Source: Edaphobacter aggregans DSM 19364
GTDB lineage: Bacteria > Acidobacteriota > Terriglobia > Terriglobales > Acidobacteriaceae
Direction of reading: 5' to 3'
Length of the DNA: 45,139 bases
Assembly (NCBI RefSeq): GCF_000745965.1
Contig: NZ_JQKI01000052.1
Span: 1 to 45,139 of the forward strand
Shown here: piece by piece, positions 24,616 to 32,424 of the stretch
How positions within the stretch are numbered: the stretch's first letter is position 1
Layout of the letters: every line of letters starts with the position of its first letter
Position numbers and translations under genes: made by a program
The notes under the pieces: generated by a model
What the model saw: only the letters and a program-made list of their open reading frames with translations
Told to the model about the DNA's origin: nothing
Database searches by the model: none

Positions 24616-25644
24616 ATGGACGAGTGGGAGCAGATGGATAGCAAGGTTGGATGGAGCAGACGTCGATTTCTGCTGCAGACCGCAAAGTTTTCGGCGCTTG
24701 CATTCCTCGGCTCCCCTCTTTCCAATGCGGAGCCGGCCGTCTTCAGGTCATTGCCAGACCCTCAGGCCCATCACGTTCTTATGCTCGGAGACTGGGGCAC
24801 CGTACGTGAACCTGACCAACAGACTGCAGTCGCTTCCGCAATGAAACGCTGGTGTGCTGATTACCACATTCGTCCAGAGGCGCTGCTGATGTTGGGGGAC
24901 AACTTTTATGGCGAAATGTCCGACGGAGTGAATTCTCGTCGGTGGATCAAGCAATTCGAGCAAATGTACCCATCCTCTTCGTTTCCCGGACCGGTCTATC
25001 CGGTGCTGGGTAATCACGATTATGAGAGATTCCGCGGCAATAAGGTTGAAGCACAGCTTGCCTATACCGGTCGCAGCTCTCGATGGACGATGCCCCATCG
25101 CTGGTACACCGTTCAGCTTCCGAAGCGAAACCCTCTCCTGACCCTGATCTGTCTTGATTCCAACCTCCCGGGTAGTAAAGGGCTCGATCCCTGGCCGTGG
25201 AGTTTTGTTATGTCGAAGCAGGAACACGAGGAACAGAATAGATGGCTTGAAGAACAGCTCGCACGCCCTCGCTCAACGCCTTTCCTCGCCGTAGCTGCCC
25301 ACCACCCGCTGTATAGCAATGGGAGTCATCGTGACAATCGTGCCTTAATAGATGAATGGGACCCTCTTCTGCGGCGTCATCAAGTCGACCTTTATCTCTC
25401 GGGGCATGATCATGATTTGCAACACCTCGAATTCAGCGGGCACCCTACATCGTTTGTCGTGTCAGGTGGAGGTGGCGCAGAATTGGTAGGCTGGAGCACG
25501 CTTCCGGCAGCCCGAGGACCGTGGGGCCTTCGTGCGCTTGGTTTTACGGATCTTGAGCTCTCCCAAGAGAAGCTTACTGTTCGTCATATCGGGAAGAACG
25601 CAGAAGTCCTGTATGAGTTCAAGAAGAGGTTAAGTTCGGCGTAG
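24616..25644 (+). CDS. Tat-exported metallophosphoesterase (purple acid phosphatase-like)
   Basis: A 342-residue enzyme with a twin-arginine signal, SRRRFLLQ, at residues 14-21 and a hydrophobic stretch to about 35, so it is exported folded, presumably with its metals. All calcineurin-type metal motifs are present: GDWG near 57, GDNFYGE near 93, GNHDY near 131, AAHHPLYS near 229 and SGHDHDLQH near 263, with a Tyr next to the GDNF Asp as in purple acid phosphatases of the ACP5 type. It should hydrolyse phosphomonoesters in the envelope. The start at 24616 has GGAGG spaced five bases. It is the last gene of the operon, 50 bp behind the kinase-like gene, and could act on that protein's products. 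Confidence 0.88.
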   Translation: MDEWEQMDSKVGWSRRRFLLQTAKFSALAFLGSPLSNAEPAVFRSLPDPQAHHVLMLGDWGTVREPDQQTAVASAMKRWCADYHIRPEALLMLGDNFYGEMSDGVNSRRWIKQFEQMYPSSSFPGPVYPVLGNHDYERFRGNKVEAQLAYTGRSSRWTMPHRWYTVQLPKRNPLLTLICLDSNLPGSKGLDPWPWSFVMSKQEHEEQNRWLEEQLARPRSTPFLAVAAHHPLYSNGSHRDNRALIDEWDPLLRRHQVDLYLSGHDHDLQHLEFSGHPTSFVVSGGGGAELVGWSTLPAARGPWGLRALGFTDLELSQEKLTVRHIGKNAEVLYEFKKRLSSA

Positions 25645-25659
25645 GAGCCCTAAGTTCAG

Positions 25660-26447
25660 GGATAGTCCTACTTCTTCTCTGCCACAAAGACGCAGATTCC
25701 AGACTAATGATCATGTCCTAGACCTGGAGGAGGTGTTCCGCCGAGCGGCATTACTCCAAGATGGTTTGTTGCGAAAGGGAATCGGGTCGCCAAGTAGGCG
25801 CGCACGAGTTGTGCGCGATTGTATGAGCGTGCCAATTGGACCCGATGATGAAGCCGAAAACTGCAGTTTTCAGCGTAGGCGCTATGAAGTTCGACCACTG
25901 AAGATTGTCGAATGCCCGGTTGATATAGAGTTCCGGCGAGATGTGCGACGATAGCACCTCTGAAAGGAAGCCTCCCAGCAGTCCCGCGAAATCCATGAAC
26001 AACGTCAGCAGGGGTAAGGCGATCACGCAAGCAAGAACTCGCGGGACCACAAGGAACTTGGAGGAATCGATCGACAATGATTCGATCGCATCGATCTGTC
26101 CGGACGCTCTCATGTTGGCAAGCACAGCGCCAATGCCGGATCCAACTCTTCCGGCTAGACTAGGAGCAAGCCAGCGACGAGCGGTCCAATTTCAACGAAA
26201 AATGACACCGCCTGGACGGCGGGATCATTGCCGCCGCTCCAAAGGTCACAAGAGTATTCCGCGTGTGGAGCGCCATCACGGCTCCAAGCGCAAACCCGGA
26301 AACGAGATAAGCGCAAGCAACTTGTTGCCGACTTCAAGCGTGTTGGCGACACAGCTGAGCGGACTCAAGCAGCGGCCGGACTGAGTCGATGTGAACTCGA
26401 AGGCTGAAGTGGCCGACTTTGCCGACGAACTCTAACGATTCATTGAG
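25660..26447 (-). pseudogene. mlaE: mlaE-mlaF remnant (lipid-transport ABC permease and ATPase start)
   Basis: Minus-strand frames give, in order, NESLEFVGKVGHFSLRVHID (26380-26440), SGFALGAVMALHTRNTLVTF (about 26250-26310), VSFFVEIGPLVAGLLLV (26155-26205), then NMRASGQIDAIESLSIDSSK and LPLLTLFMDFAGLLGGFLSE (25850-26125). These are successive parts of an MlaE-type permease, each in a different frame, so at least three frameshifts. Near 25713 MIISLESASLW resembles the start of the partner ATPase MlaF, cut off before the phosphatase stop. MlaFEDB-type systems move phospholipids across the envelope. Clearly non-functional here. Its 5' end abuts the stop of the thioredoxin-reductase fusion. Confidence 0.8.
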
Positions 26448-28149
26448 TCGGCGCACGGTGCCTCTCGAGTTCTGTCGGCTTCTCAACGCGGCGATTGATC
26501 GGCTCTGCGATGCTCTGCTTCGCGCATTCCGTGAGATATCTGTGGACGAGATGAACAGCCATCGCACCCTCACCAACCGCCGAGGCGACCCGTTTGACGC
26601 TACCCGCACGTGCATCACCTACCGCAAAGATTCCCGGGACACTGGTTTCCAGGAAGTGTGGCGCACGTTGTAATGGCCATTGCCAGTCTCCCCGGTCCGT
26701 GAGGTCCGGCCCAGTGACAATGAAGCCTTTCTTGTCCAGCACAAAGGAGTCTTCCAACCAATCCGTGCGGGGAGCTGCACCTGCCATAACAAAGATGTGT
26801 CGAATCGGCCTGGTCACATTTACTTCAAGTGAATCATCACGCCACTCCACGACCTCCAGATGGGAAGAGCCGATGAGGCCGACCACTTGAGTGAGATAAT
26901 GGATCTCAATCCTTGGATGGGCTTCGATCCTTCCGATGAGGTATTGAGACATCGACTCTGATAGCTTTCTCGATCGGATCAGCAGGTGAACCTTTGCGGA
27001 TGTTTGCGCGAGAAAGACCGCCGCTTGGCCAGCGGAATTTCCGCCGCCAACCACGACGACTTCTTCTGAATCACAAAGTTGTGCTTCCATGTGGGTCGCG
27101 TTGTAGTAGATGCCACGTCCCGCAAACGCCTCTGCATCCTCTACCGGCAACCGTGCGTACTGAGCTCCGGTCGCTATGACGATAGTGCAGGCATTGAACT
27201 TCAACCCTGATTCCAAGATGACTTTGTAGGGCCGACGGCTGGAATCGATGTGCACGACAGACTGCGCAACCATCAACTGTGCTCCGAACTTTTGCGCCTG
27301 CGCTATCGATCGGTTAGCGAGTTCCTGCCCTGAGAGACCAGTCGGAAAGCCAAGATAGTTTTCGATCTTGGAGCTCGATCCAGCTTGCCCGCCTGGAGCG
27401 GATTTTTCGATGACGAGTGTTTTCAGTCCTTCGGATGCAGCGTAAACGGCTGAGGCCAAGCCGGCTGGGCCGGCACCGATCACCAAGACGTCTCGGACAC
27501 TCTTGTCAGAATTGGTATCGATGTTGAGATCGAGACAAGAGGCTAACTCCACGATCGAGGGATTTCTCAGGACGTAGCGATTGTTGCAATAAACGACAGG
27601 AATCTCACTTTTGCGCACCTCAAGCTTATCCATGAGTTCCGTGGCGAATGAATCCGTGTTGATGTCTACGTAGGTGAATGGATGGGCATTGCGGGTTAGA
27701 AACTCTCTGAGCGCAAGCGTCGGGGCGGAGCTCTTGGTGCCAAAGAGCACCACGTTGCCTTCGCCGAGTTGGATCATTAGCGACCGGCGAGCGACGAATG
27801 CCTCCATGAAGATGTCCCCTAGCTCGGTGTCCTTGGCCATAAGAGAGAGGACCTTATCCCGGCTTAGTTGAAGGACTGTACCTTCACCCGTGACACGTGC
27901 TTTAAAAAGAGAGCGCTTCCCTGAAATGATCGACATCTCGCCCGTGAACTGTCCCTTTTCACGAATAGCAAGGATTTTGTCGTCCTCTCCTGTCCGGCTG
28001 GTCGAAACAGTGCCCGCGAGAACAATAAAGAGAGGTACATCGGGCTGTGAGGGTTCGTAGAGCACCTCGCCGTGTTGCACCGGACGTAGCTGGGCGAATG
28101 ATCGAATGCGGTCGATTTGTTCAGGGGTCAATGTGGGATTATCCTGCAT
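26440..28149 (-). CDS. cNMP-binding / glutaredoxin-like / thioredoxin-reductase fusion
   Basis: A 569-residue cytoplasmic flavoprotein. Residues 1-125 form a Crp-type cyclic-nucleotide-binding domain (PLFIVLAGTVSTSR, GQFTGEMSIISGKRSLF). Residues 128-210 look like a glutaredoxin fold (VVLFGTKSSAPTLALREFLT, PVVYCNNRYVLRNPS) with SSAP replacing the CxxC. Residues 220-540 are a TrxR-like FAD/NAD domain: VIGAGPAGLASAVYAASEG, TIVIATGAQYARLP, VVGGGNSAGQAAVFLA and GIFAVGDARAGSVKRVASAVGEG. The usual CxxC of thioredoxin reductase is missing (IYYNATHMEAQLC), as in other fusions of this kind, so it probably reduces another acceptor or acts as a sensor. Motif sites G and H lie 175-245 bp upstream. Confidence 0.88.
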   Translation of the reverse strand: MQDNPTLTPEQIDRIRSFAQLRPVQHGEVLYEPSQPDVPLFIVLAGTVSTSRTGEDDKILAIREKGQFTGEMSIISGKRSLFKARVTGEGTVLQLSRDKVLSLMAKDTELGDIFMEAFVARRSLMIQLGEGNVVLFGTKSSAPTLALREFLTRNAHPFTYVDINTDSFATELMDKLEVRKSEIPVVYCNNRYVLRNPSIVELASCLDLNIDTNSDKSVRDVLVIGAGPAGLASAVYAASEGLKTLVIEKSAPGGQAGSSSKIENYLGFPTGLSGQELANRSIAQAQKFGAQLMVAQSVVHIDSSRRPYKVILESGLKFNACTIVIATGAQYARLPVEDAEAFAGRGIYYNATHMEAQLCDSEEVVVVGGGNSAGQAAVFLAQTSAKVHLLIRSRKLSESMSQYLIGRIEAHPRIEIHYLTQVVGLIGSSHLEVVEWRDDSLEVNVTRPIRHIFVMAGAAPRTDWLEDSFVLDKKGFIVTGPDLTDRGDWQWPLQRAPHFLETSVPGIFAVGDARAGSVKRVASAVGEGAMAVHLVHRYLTECAKQSIAEPINRRVEKPTELERHRAPTQ

Positions 28150-28323
28150 CGTGGAAACTCCTCATTTAAGACTCCCGAGCTACTGCAACGACGGCTCTTG
28201 GCCTGGAAATCTTGCAAAGTGTGGTTACTGGAAACACATGACGTCCAGCGGCAATCTCAATGCTGCTCCTGTAATTCCTGTGCCCACCGTCAGTAGCTTA
28301 CGAAACGCATGAACTATAAGCCA

Positions 28324-28339
28324 TTACATCTTTATGTTG
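28324..28339 (-). promoter_or_regulatory. Recurrent 16-bp motif, site H
   Basis: TTACATCTTTATGTTG; on the minus strand CAACA-TAAAGA-TGTAA followed by TGG. It is 175 bp upstream of the thioredoxin-reductase fusion. The outer half is weak. Confidence 0.5.
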
Positions 28340-28376
28340 TTTGGGATCGCATGGGGTAGGCGAACAGCGCACGGTA

Positions 28377-28392
28377 TACCAGAAACATGTAA
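28377..28392 (+). promoter_or_regulatory. Recurrent 16-bp motif, site G
   Basis: TACCAGAAACATGTAA followed by TG. Its orientation is opposite to site H, 38 bp away. It stands just before the histidine-kinase fragment on the plus strand. Confidence 0.5.
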
Positions 28393-28408
28393 TGAACCTC
28401 CAGCCATA

Positions 28409-28599
28409 TCCCGTAATATCTTCGAACCCTTCTTCACCAGCAAGAAGGGTGGTTTGGGTATCGGTTTGCGATCAGTCGCACAATCGCAGAAGCGCATAGA
28501 GGTACGCTCACCGTCAGCAACCGAAGCGTCGGCGGGGCTTGTTTTCGCCTCACTTTACCCATACGCCTTGGTCGTGACGGCGTTTTAGAAAATATCTAA
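28409..28599 (+). pseudogene. Histidine-kinase ATPase-domain C-terminal fragment
   Basis: The plus strand reads NIFEPFFTSKKGGLGIGL, the F-box and G2-box of a HATPase domain. It then shifts frame and continues AISRTIAEAHRGTLTVSNRS and VGGACFRLTLPI, the end of the same domain, to a stop at 28597-28599. Nothing upstream of the F-box remains. It is the tail of a sensor kinase joined by deletion to the sequence next to motif site G, which suggests that the lost kinase gene was also preceded by that motif. Confidence 0.75.
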
Positions 28600-28628
28600 T
28601 TGCCCTCGCGGAACGACTACATCCTGAC

Positions 28629-28644
28629 TACAGGAAGATGTAAT
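28629..28644 (+). promoter_or_regulatory. Recurrent 16-bp motif, site F
   Basis: CTACAGGAAGATGTAA followed by TGG. The spacer and right half are identical to site E. It faces the FixJ-type regulator gene, 540 bp downstream, but no gene directly follows it, so its own target may have been deleted. Confidence 0.55.
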
Positions 28645-29186
28645 GGTCTTCGAAGCGGCGCCTCGTTAGCATCAGGGCATGATCTTTAGGGTGGCGTTAA
28701 CCTCCTTCGCTTTCGCCGTACTCTCGTGAGATCTGAACCGTGGTAACGATGGGCGCTTAACCAACGGCGCGTCGGAAATCTCTCACTTCTGCCGACAGAG
28801 GAATCCTCGCTTTGGATCGAACTTGCGTTCATGGTGGTCATCTCCATCCGCTTCGCCCGGGGAGCATCGAAATTACGCTTTTACATGGACTTGAAGACAC
28901 CTGAAAAGGACTGGAACGACGGCGAGGAATGGCAATCTAAAAACCGAATGATCGTTTCCGGGAGCTTTCGGGATGGTGCGGTTCCTTAATTGAGGATGGA
29001 GGCGGCTGGCTATTACATATTTATGTAGGGCGTGAGTATTGCTCCAAAAGACCACTGTGGGCGCTGACCCAATATAATGACGACATCGGTGTGCTTTCAG
29101 TGCATGCGGGTGCTGTCGGTTGCTGCCGTTATGAAGAAAAGGCGGCCGGCCAGGTCATGTGATGCCTATATCCCCAGGAGGTTTAT
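28645..29186. other. Region without an identifiable gene, upstream of the FixJ-type regulator
   Basis: About 540 bp. A plus-strand frame of 53 codons, 28830-28989, is open from an ATG and includes FYMDLKTPEKDWNDGEEW, but I recognise no family and see no ribosome site. Motif site I lies at 29013-29028. An AGGAGG site directly precedes the regulator gene at 29187. Confidence 0.4.
29013..29028 (-). promoter_or_regulatory. Recurrent 16-bp motif, site I
   Basis: TTACATATTTATGTAG; on the minus strand CTACA-TAAATA-TGTAA. Apart from the outermost base it is a full dyad. It is 159 bp upstream of the FixJ-type regulator, so that gene may be autoregulated. Confidence 0.55.
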
Positions 29187-29810
29187 ATGGGACCGATGAA
29201 CGAGATGGTGTACATTGTCGATGACGATCCGAGTGTCGGAGAAGCTCTTTCCAATCTCTTGCGCGCAAACGGCAAGGAAATGCGGATATTCACCTCAGGA
29301 CAAGAGTTTCTTGAGTTCGAGCGTCAGGACGCCTGTGCATGTTTGGTTCTCGACCTGAGGATGCCGGGTATGAATGGTTTAGAAGTCCAAAAACTTGTTG
29401 CTTCCGAAACTACCCCCGTGATCTTCATCACAGGGCGCGGGGACATACCCTCTACGGTAACTGCAATGAAAGGGGGGGCGATCGATTTTCTTGCAAAACC
29501 GGTCGACGAGGTTGCATTGCTTGCTTGCGTCGAACGAGCTCTGAATCTGGATAGGGTCTACCGCAAGGAGGCGTTTGAACGCTCACAGCTGCTTGCTAGA
29601 TATCAATCATTAACGCCTAGGGAACAACAGGTGCTACCTCTCTTGGTAAAGGGCTTGCTGAACAAGCAAGCTGCTGGAGAGTTGGGGATCACCGAATACA
29701 CAGTGCAAATACACCGCGGACATATCATGCGAAAGATGGAAGCTGATTCCTTCGCGACTCTAGTCAAGCTTGCCGGAAAGCTAAATCTTGAGACCACTGG
29801 CCCGCCATAG
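29187..29810 (+). CDS. FixJ-type two-component response regulator (REC + LuxR HTH)
   Basis: A 207-residue cytoplasmic regulator. The receiver domain (residues 5-120) has the acidic pair DDDPS, the phospho-acceptor in CLVLDLRMPGMNG (Asp about 57), Thr in FITGRGD and Lys in FLAKPVD. The output domain (about 140-200) is LuxR/FixJ type: SLTPREQQVLPLLVKGLLNK, then TEYTVQIHRGHIMRKM as recognition helix. The start is secured by AGGAGG before ATG 29187. Such proteins bind short inverted repeats as dimers once phosphorylated by a PAS kinase; the four-PAS kinase and the other two kinases here are possible donors. Site I of the recurrent motif stands upstream. A stand-alone receiver gene follows 58 bp later. 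Confidence 0.92.
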   Translation: MGPMNEMVYIVDDDPSVGEALSNLLRANGKEMRIFTSGQEFLEFERQDACACLVLDLRMPGMNGLEVQKLVASETTPVIFITGRGDIPSTVTAMKGGAIDFLAKPVDEVALLACVERALNLDRVYRKEAFERSQLLARYQSLTPREQQVLPLLVKGLLNKQAAGELGITEYTVQIHRGHIMRKMEADSFATLVKLAGKLNLETTGPP

Positions 29811-29868
29811 CATGGCTGGTGGGCATCATACTCTTGTAGTTCCTTGGTTTAAAGGCGCGGAGGTTGAG

Positions 29869-30234
29869 ATGGGCGTGCAAGCTCGCACGATCGCGGTTAT
29901 TGACGATGATCTCCGTGTTCTCGAGTCGCTTGTCAACCTCCTCGCGTCATGCGGGTATAGGGCTGAAGGCTACTGCTCAGCTGAACAATTTCTCGACGCG
30001 GACGCTCTCTCCAGAATGTCCTGCATTATTACCGATGTTGAAATGCGAAAGATGAGCGGGCTAGGTCTGCTACATCATGTGAAGAGTACTCATAGCTCAG
30101 TCCATGTGGTCATCATTACAGGGAAACCTTCCGAAAACTCAGAGGCTTTCTATCTTGAAAGAGGCGCAGTTGGCTTCTTTCAGAAGCCGGTAGACGGAGA
30201 TGCGCTTGTAGATCTTCTCAAATCAGTTTGCTGA
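29869..30234 (+). CDS. Stand-alone receiver-domain response regulator
   Basis: A 121-residue single-domain receiver: IAVIDDDLRVLESL with the acidic pair, CIITDVEMRKMSGLGLL with the phospho-acceptor Asp about 53, VVIITGKPS (Thr) and FFQKPVDGDAL (Lys). It has no output domain, like CheY or SpdR-type phosphate sinks. ATG 29869 has GGAGG at good spacing; the longer frame from 29788 overlaps the previous gene and is rejected. It is probably co-transcribed with the FixJ-type gene and could compete for, or relay, phosphate from the same kinase. A decayed homologue of its C-terminus lies at about 36430-36530. Confidence 0.88.
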   Translation: MGVQARTIAVIDDDLRVLESLVNLLASCGYRAEGYCSAEQFLDADALSRMSCIITDVEMRKMSGLGLLHHVKSTHSSVHVVIITGKPSENSEAFYLERGAVGFFQKPVDGDALVDLLKSVC

Positions 30235-30626
30235 CCGACTGCCGCAGTCGATCGATGCGCCCGAACAGATTAGGTTCTCCCCAAGTAGCGTGGGCGTACA
30301 CCTTTCGCAACTCTATCGACATTGGAGAGCGAAGTCGAGCGGGTCTACATGTGGCTTCAAGAACGATGTCCGATGCGAACAGCCTGATTTGGTTGACCAG
30401 CGCGTACATTGCGACGATTTCATCGAGGTTATCCAGGTTTTGCGAAAGCGCTTTTGGCGTAGCACGAGGTTCGTTGGCGGATAAACTCGGAGTATAGCTC
30501 TTCGCGTTGTGCGATCTCGCGATTGGTCAGCTCCCGTTGCGTGGCGGAGAACAACCCGGATTTCGGCGCAAGACTTGCATTGAAGCTACCGCTGCCGAAA
30601 TCGGCGCGAACATCCCCTGCTCGCAC
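30218..30626 (-). pseudogene. Frameshifted small protein of unknown function
   Basis: The minus strand reads RELTNREIAQREELYSEFI, then, after a one-base shift near 30480, PKALSQNLDNLDEIVAMYAL and VNQIRLFASDIVLEATCR, ending at 30218. The joined sequence resembles a family of small acidobacterial and proteobacterial proteins, often membrane anchored, that carry LYxEFIxxAS ... LYALVxxMRLxxS. I know no function for them. The expected N-terminal membrane helix is not evident, so the 5' end may also be lost. It ends inside the tail of the convergent receiver gene. Confidence 0.5.
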
Positions 30627-30936
30627 GTAGTTGTTCGGCCTTGATCGAAATCTGCCACGGGAACTCCAAGAAATCTCATAAGCAGGGCTGCGTCAGCCTG
30701 CTTGAATGAGCTAGCGCAATCAGTTCGTGATCTCAGTTGCGGAGCTCGTTGCTGCGGGTGCTAGTGGGAATATGTAGTTCCTTCGCTAGCGAGTTGATTG
30801 CTAATATCACGCTGTTCTGTTCTGTGTCTGGAGAAATGAACTTCGGGCCGATTCTGCATTGTGTTTCCGGACGGCACGCACCGTGAAGAGTCAGGTTGTG
30901 TTCGGCTCGGACGTGAATCAACAAAGGAGTTTAATC
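30627..30936. other. Region without a gene, leader of the dehydrogenase-kinase chimera
   Basis: About 310 bp with no coding frame I can support. It should contain the promoter that originally served a succinate-semialdehyde dehydrogenase gene, since that gene's ribosome site (AAAGGAG, 30923-30929) and first codons follow. No copy of the recurrent 16-bp motif was seen here. Confidence 0.4.
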
Positions 30937-32424
30937 GTGCCATATCGCACTATGTATCCAGCGACCGGAGAAGTACTCAAGACCTTTAGTGAACACACCG
31001 ACGAAGAGATGCTGAATGCCTTGGACAACGCGGACAAGGCATTTCATCTTTGGTCAGCCAGACCATTCAGCGATCGTTCCAGAATCATCGGGCGTGCTGC
31101 GCAGCTTCTTCTCGACAAGAAGGAAGAGCTCGCGCGGCTCGCTACTTTGGAAAAGGGTAAGCGGGTGATGCTACTCAAGCATGCTCCTGGGGTTCCTCAG
31201 TGTGCACTTGCCTTTGAACAGGTTCTTCTAGAAACCATTCCGACGATTGCGTGGACCGCCCTACCGAATGGCTGGGTGGACTTTTCCAATCACCATTGGG
31301 AGGAATATTCGGGTCTCTCCCTCAAGAAAGGAGCTGGCTCAGGCTGGGAAGCAGCCGTTCACCCCCACGACGTGAAGCGACACGCAGAGAAGTGGCAGGC
31401 CTCGGTGGCGAGCGGCGAGCCCTTCGAAAGTGAGGCGCGCTACCGCCGGGCGGATGGGGAATATCGGTGGTTCCTGGTCCGCGCCGTACCGCTGCGGGAT
31501 GGGGGAGGCAAGATCCTCAAGTGGTACGGGACCAAGACCGACATTGAAGATCGCAAACGAGCCGAACAGCTACAGGCGGACCTTGCTCACCTTAGCCGCG
31601 TGACGACGATGGGCGAACTGACCGTCTCACTGGCGCACGAAATTAAACAGCCGATCGCTGCGGCGGTCGCGAATGCGCACGCCTGCCTGCAATCGCTTAG
31701 GCGCGAACAGCCGGATTTGGAACTGGCGTGCGAGGCAGCAGACGGTATGGTCAAGGCGGGAATGCGCGCCAGTGACATCATCGATCGCTTACGGTCCTTG
31801 TACAGCAAGTCTCCTCCACAACGTGAGTTGGTCGACGTGAACGAGATTGTCCGCGAAATGGTTGTGTTGCTGCGGGGCGAGGCCAACCGGTATGCGGTTT
31901 CGATGTGCACGGATCTCGCGGCCAACCTTCCGAACCCCAAGGCAGACCCTGTGCAACTGCAGCAGGTGCTCATGAACCTCATGCTCAATGGCATCGAGGC
32001 GATGAGGGAGACCCGCGGAGTACTTACGGTCAAGTCACAACTGGACCACGACGGCCGACTGCTGATCTCCGTCAGCGACACTGGCCCAGGGTTGCCCGTC
32101 GAAAAAGCAGATCAGATCTTCGATGCCTTCTTTACGACCAAAGCGCAAGGCTCCGGAATGGGGCTGGCGATCAGCCGGTCCATCATCGAATCGCATGGCG
32201 GCCGTCTGTGGGTCACAGCGAACGACGGACGGGGCGCTGCGTTTCATTTCACTTTACCCACGGCAGCCGAGGTAGTGAAAGAGCACGCTCCGGGACGTGA
32301 TTCGGTGCCGATCAGAACGTCTCGCGGTGACACTATTCGGGGGCACGATACCGAATGTAGAATCGTACGCTCAGGGTGGGAAGTTGAGCATTCAGCAGCA
32401 ATCAGTCCGCAACTGGATCTTTAA
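30937..32424 (+). CDS. Chimera: succinate-semialdehyde dehydrogenase N-terminus fused to a PAS histidine kinase
   Basis: One open frame of 496 codons joins two unrelated proteins. GTG 30937, with AGGAG seven bases before, begins PYRTMYPATGEVLKTFSEHT and continues through DKAFHLWSARPFSDRSRIIG to LATLEKGKR at about residue 78. That is the N-terminal part of NAD(P)-dependent succinate-semialdehyde dehydrogenases and lacks the catalytic Cys and Glu. The rest is a kinase: PAS domain about 95-215 (TIAWTALPNGWVDFSNHHWE), HisKA with SLAHEIKQPIAA (His about 241), N-box NLMLNGIEAM, G1 DTGPGLP, F-box FDAFFTTK and G2 SGMGLAISRS. All kinase boxes are intact, so expression from the dehydrogenase start could give an active cytoplasmic kinase. 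A decayed copy of the kinase part lies at 43.1-44.0 kb. Confidence 0.85.
   Translation: MPYRTMYPATGEVLKTFSEHTDEEMLNALDNADKAFHLWSARPFSDRSRIIGRAAQLLLDKKEELARLATLEKGKRVMLLKHAPGVPQCALAFEQVLLETIPTIAWTALPNGWVDFSNHHWEEYSGLSLKKGAGSGWEAAVHPHDVKRHAEKWQASVASGEPFESEARYRRADGEYRWFLVRAVPLRDGGGKILKWYGTKTDIEDRKRAEQLQADLAHLSRVTTMGELTVSLAHEIKQPIAAAVANAHACLQSLRREQPDLELACEAADGMVKAGMRASDIIDRLRSLYSKSPPQRELVDVNEIVREMVVLLRGEANRYAVSMCTDLAANLPNPKADPVQLQQVLMNLMLNGIEAMRETRGVLTVKSQLDHDGRLLISVSDTGPGLPVEKADQIFDAFFTTKAQGSGMGLAISRSIIESHGGRLWVTANDGRGAAFHFTLPTAAEVVKEHAPGRDSVPIRTSRGDTIRGHDTECRIVRSGWEVEHSAAISPQLDL

Noticed and set aside
25645..25690. Weak inverted repeat (CCCT ... AGGG) after the phosphatase gene as a terminator
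   Set aside because: The stem is only four base pairs and there is no run of T, so it cannot be supported as a terminator.
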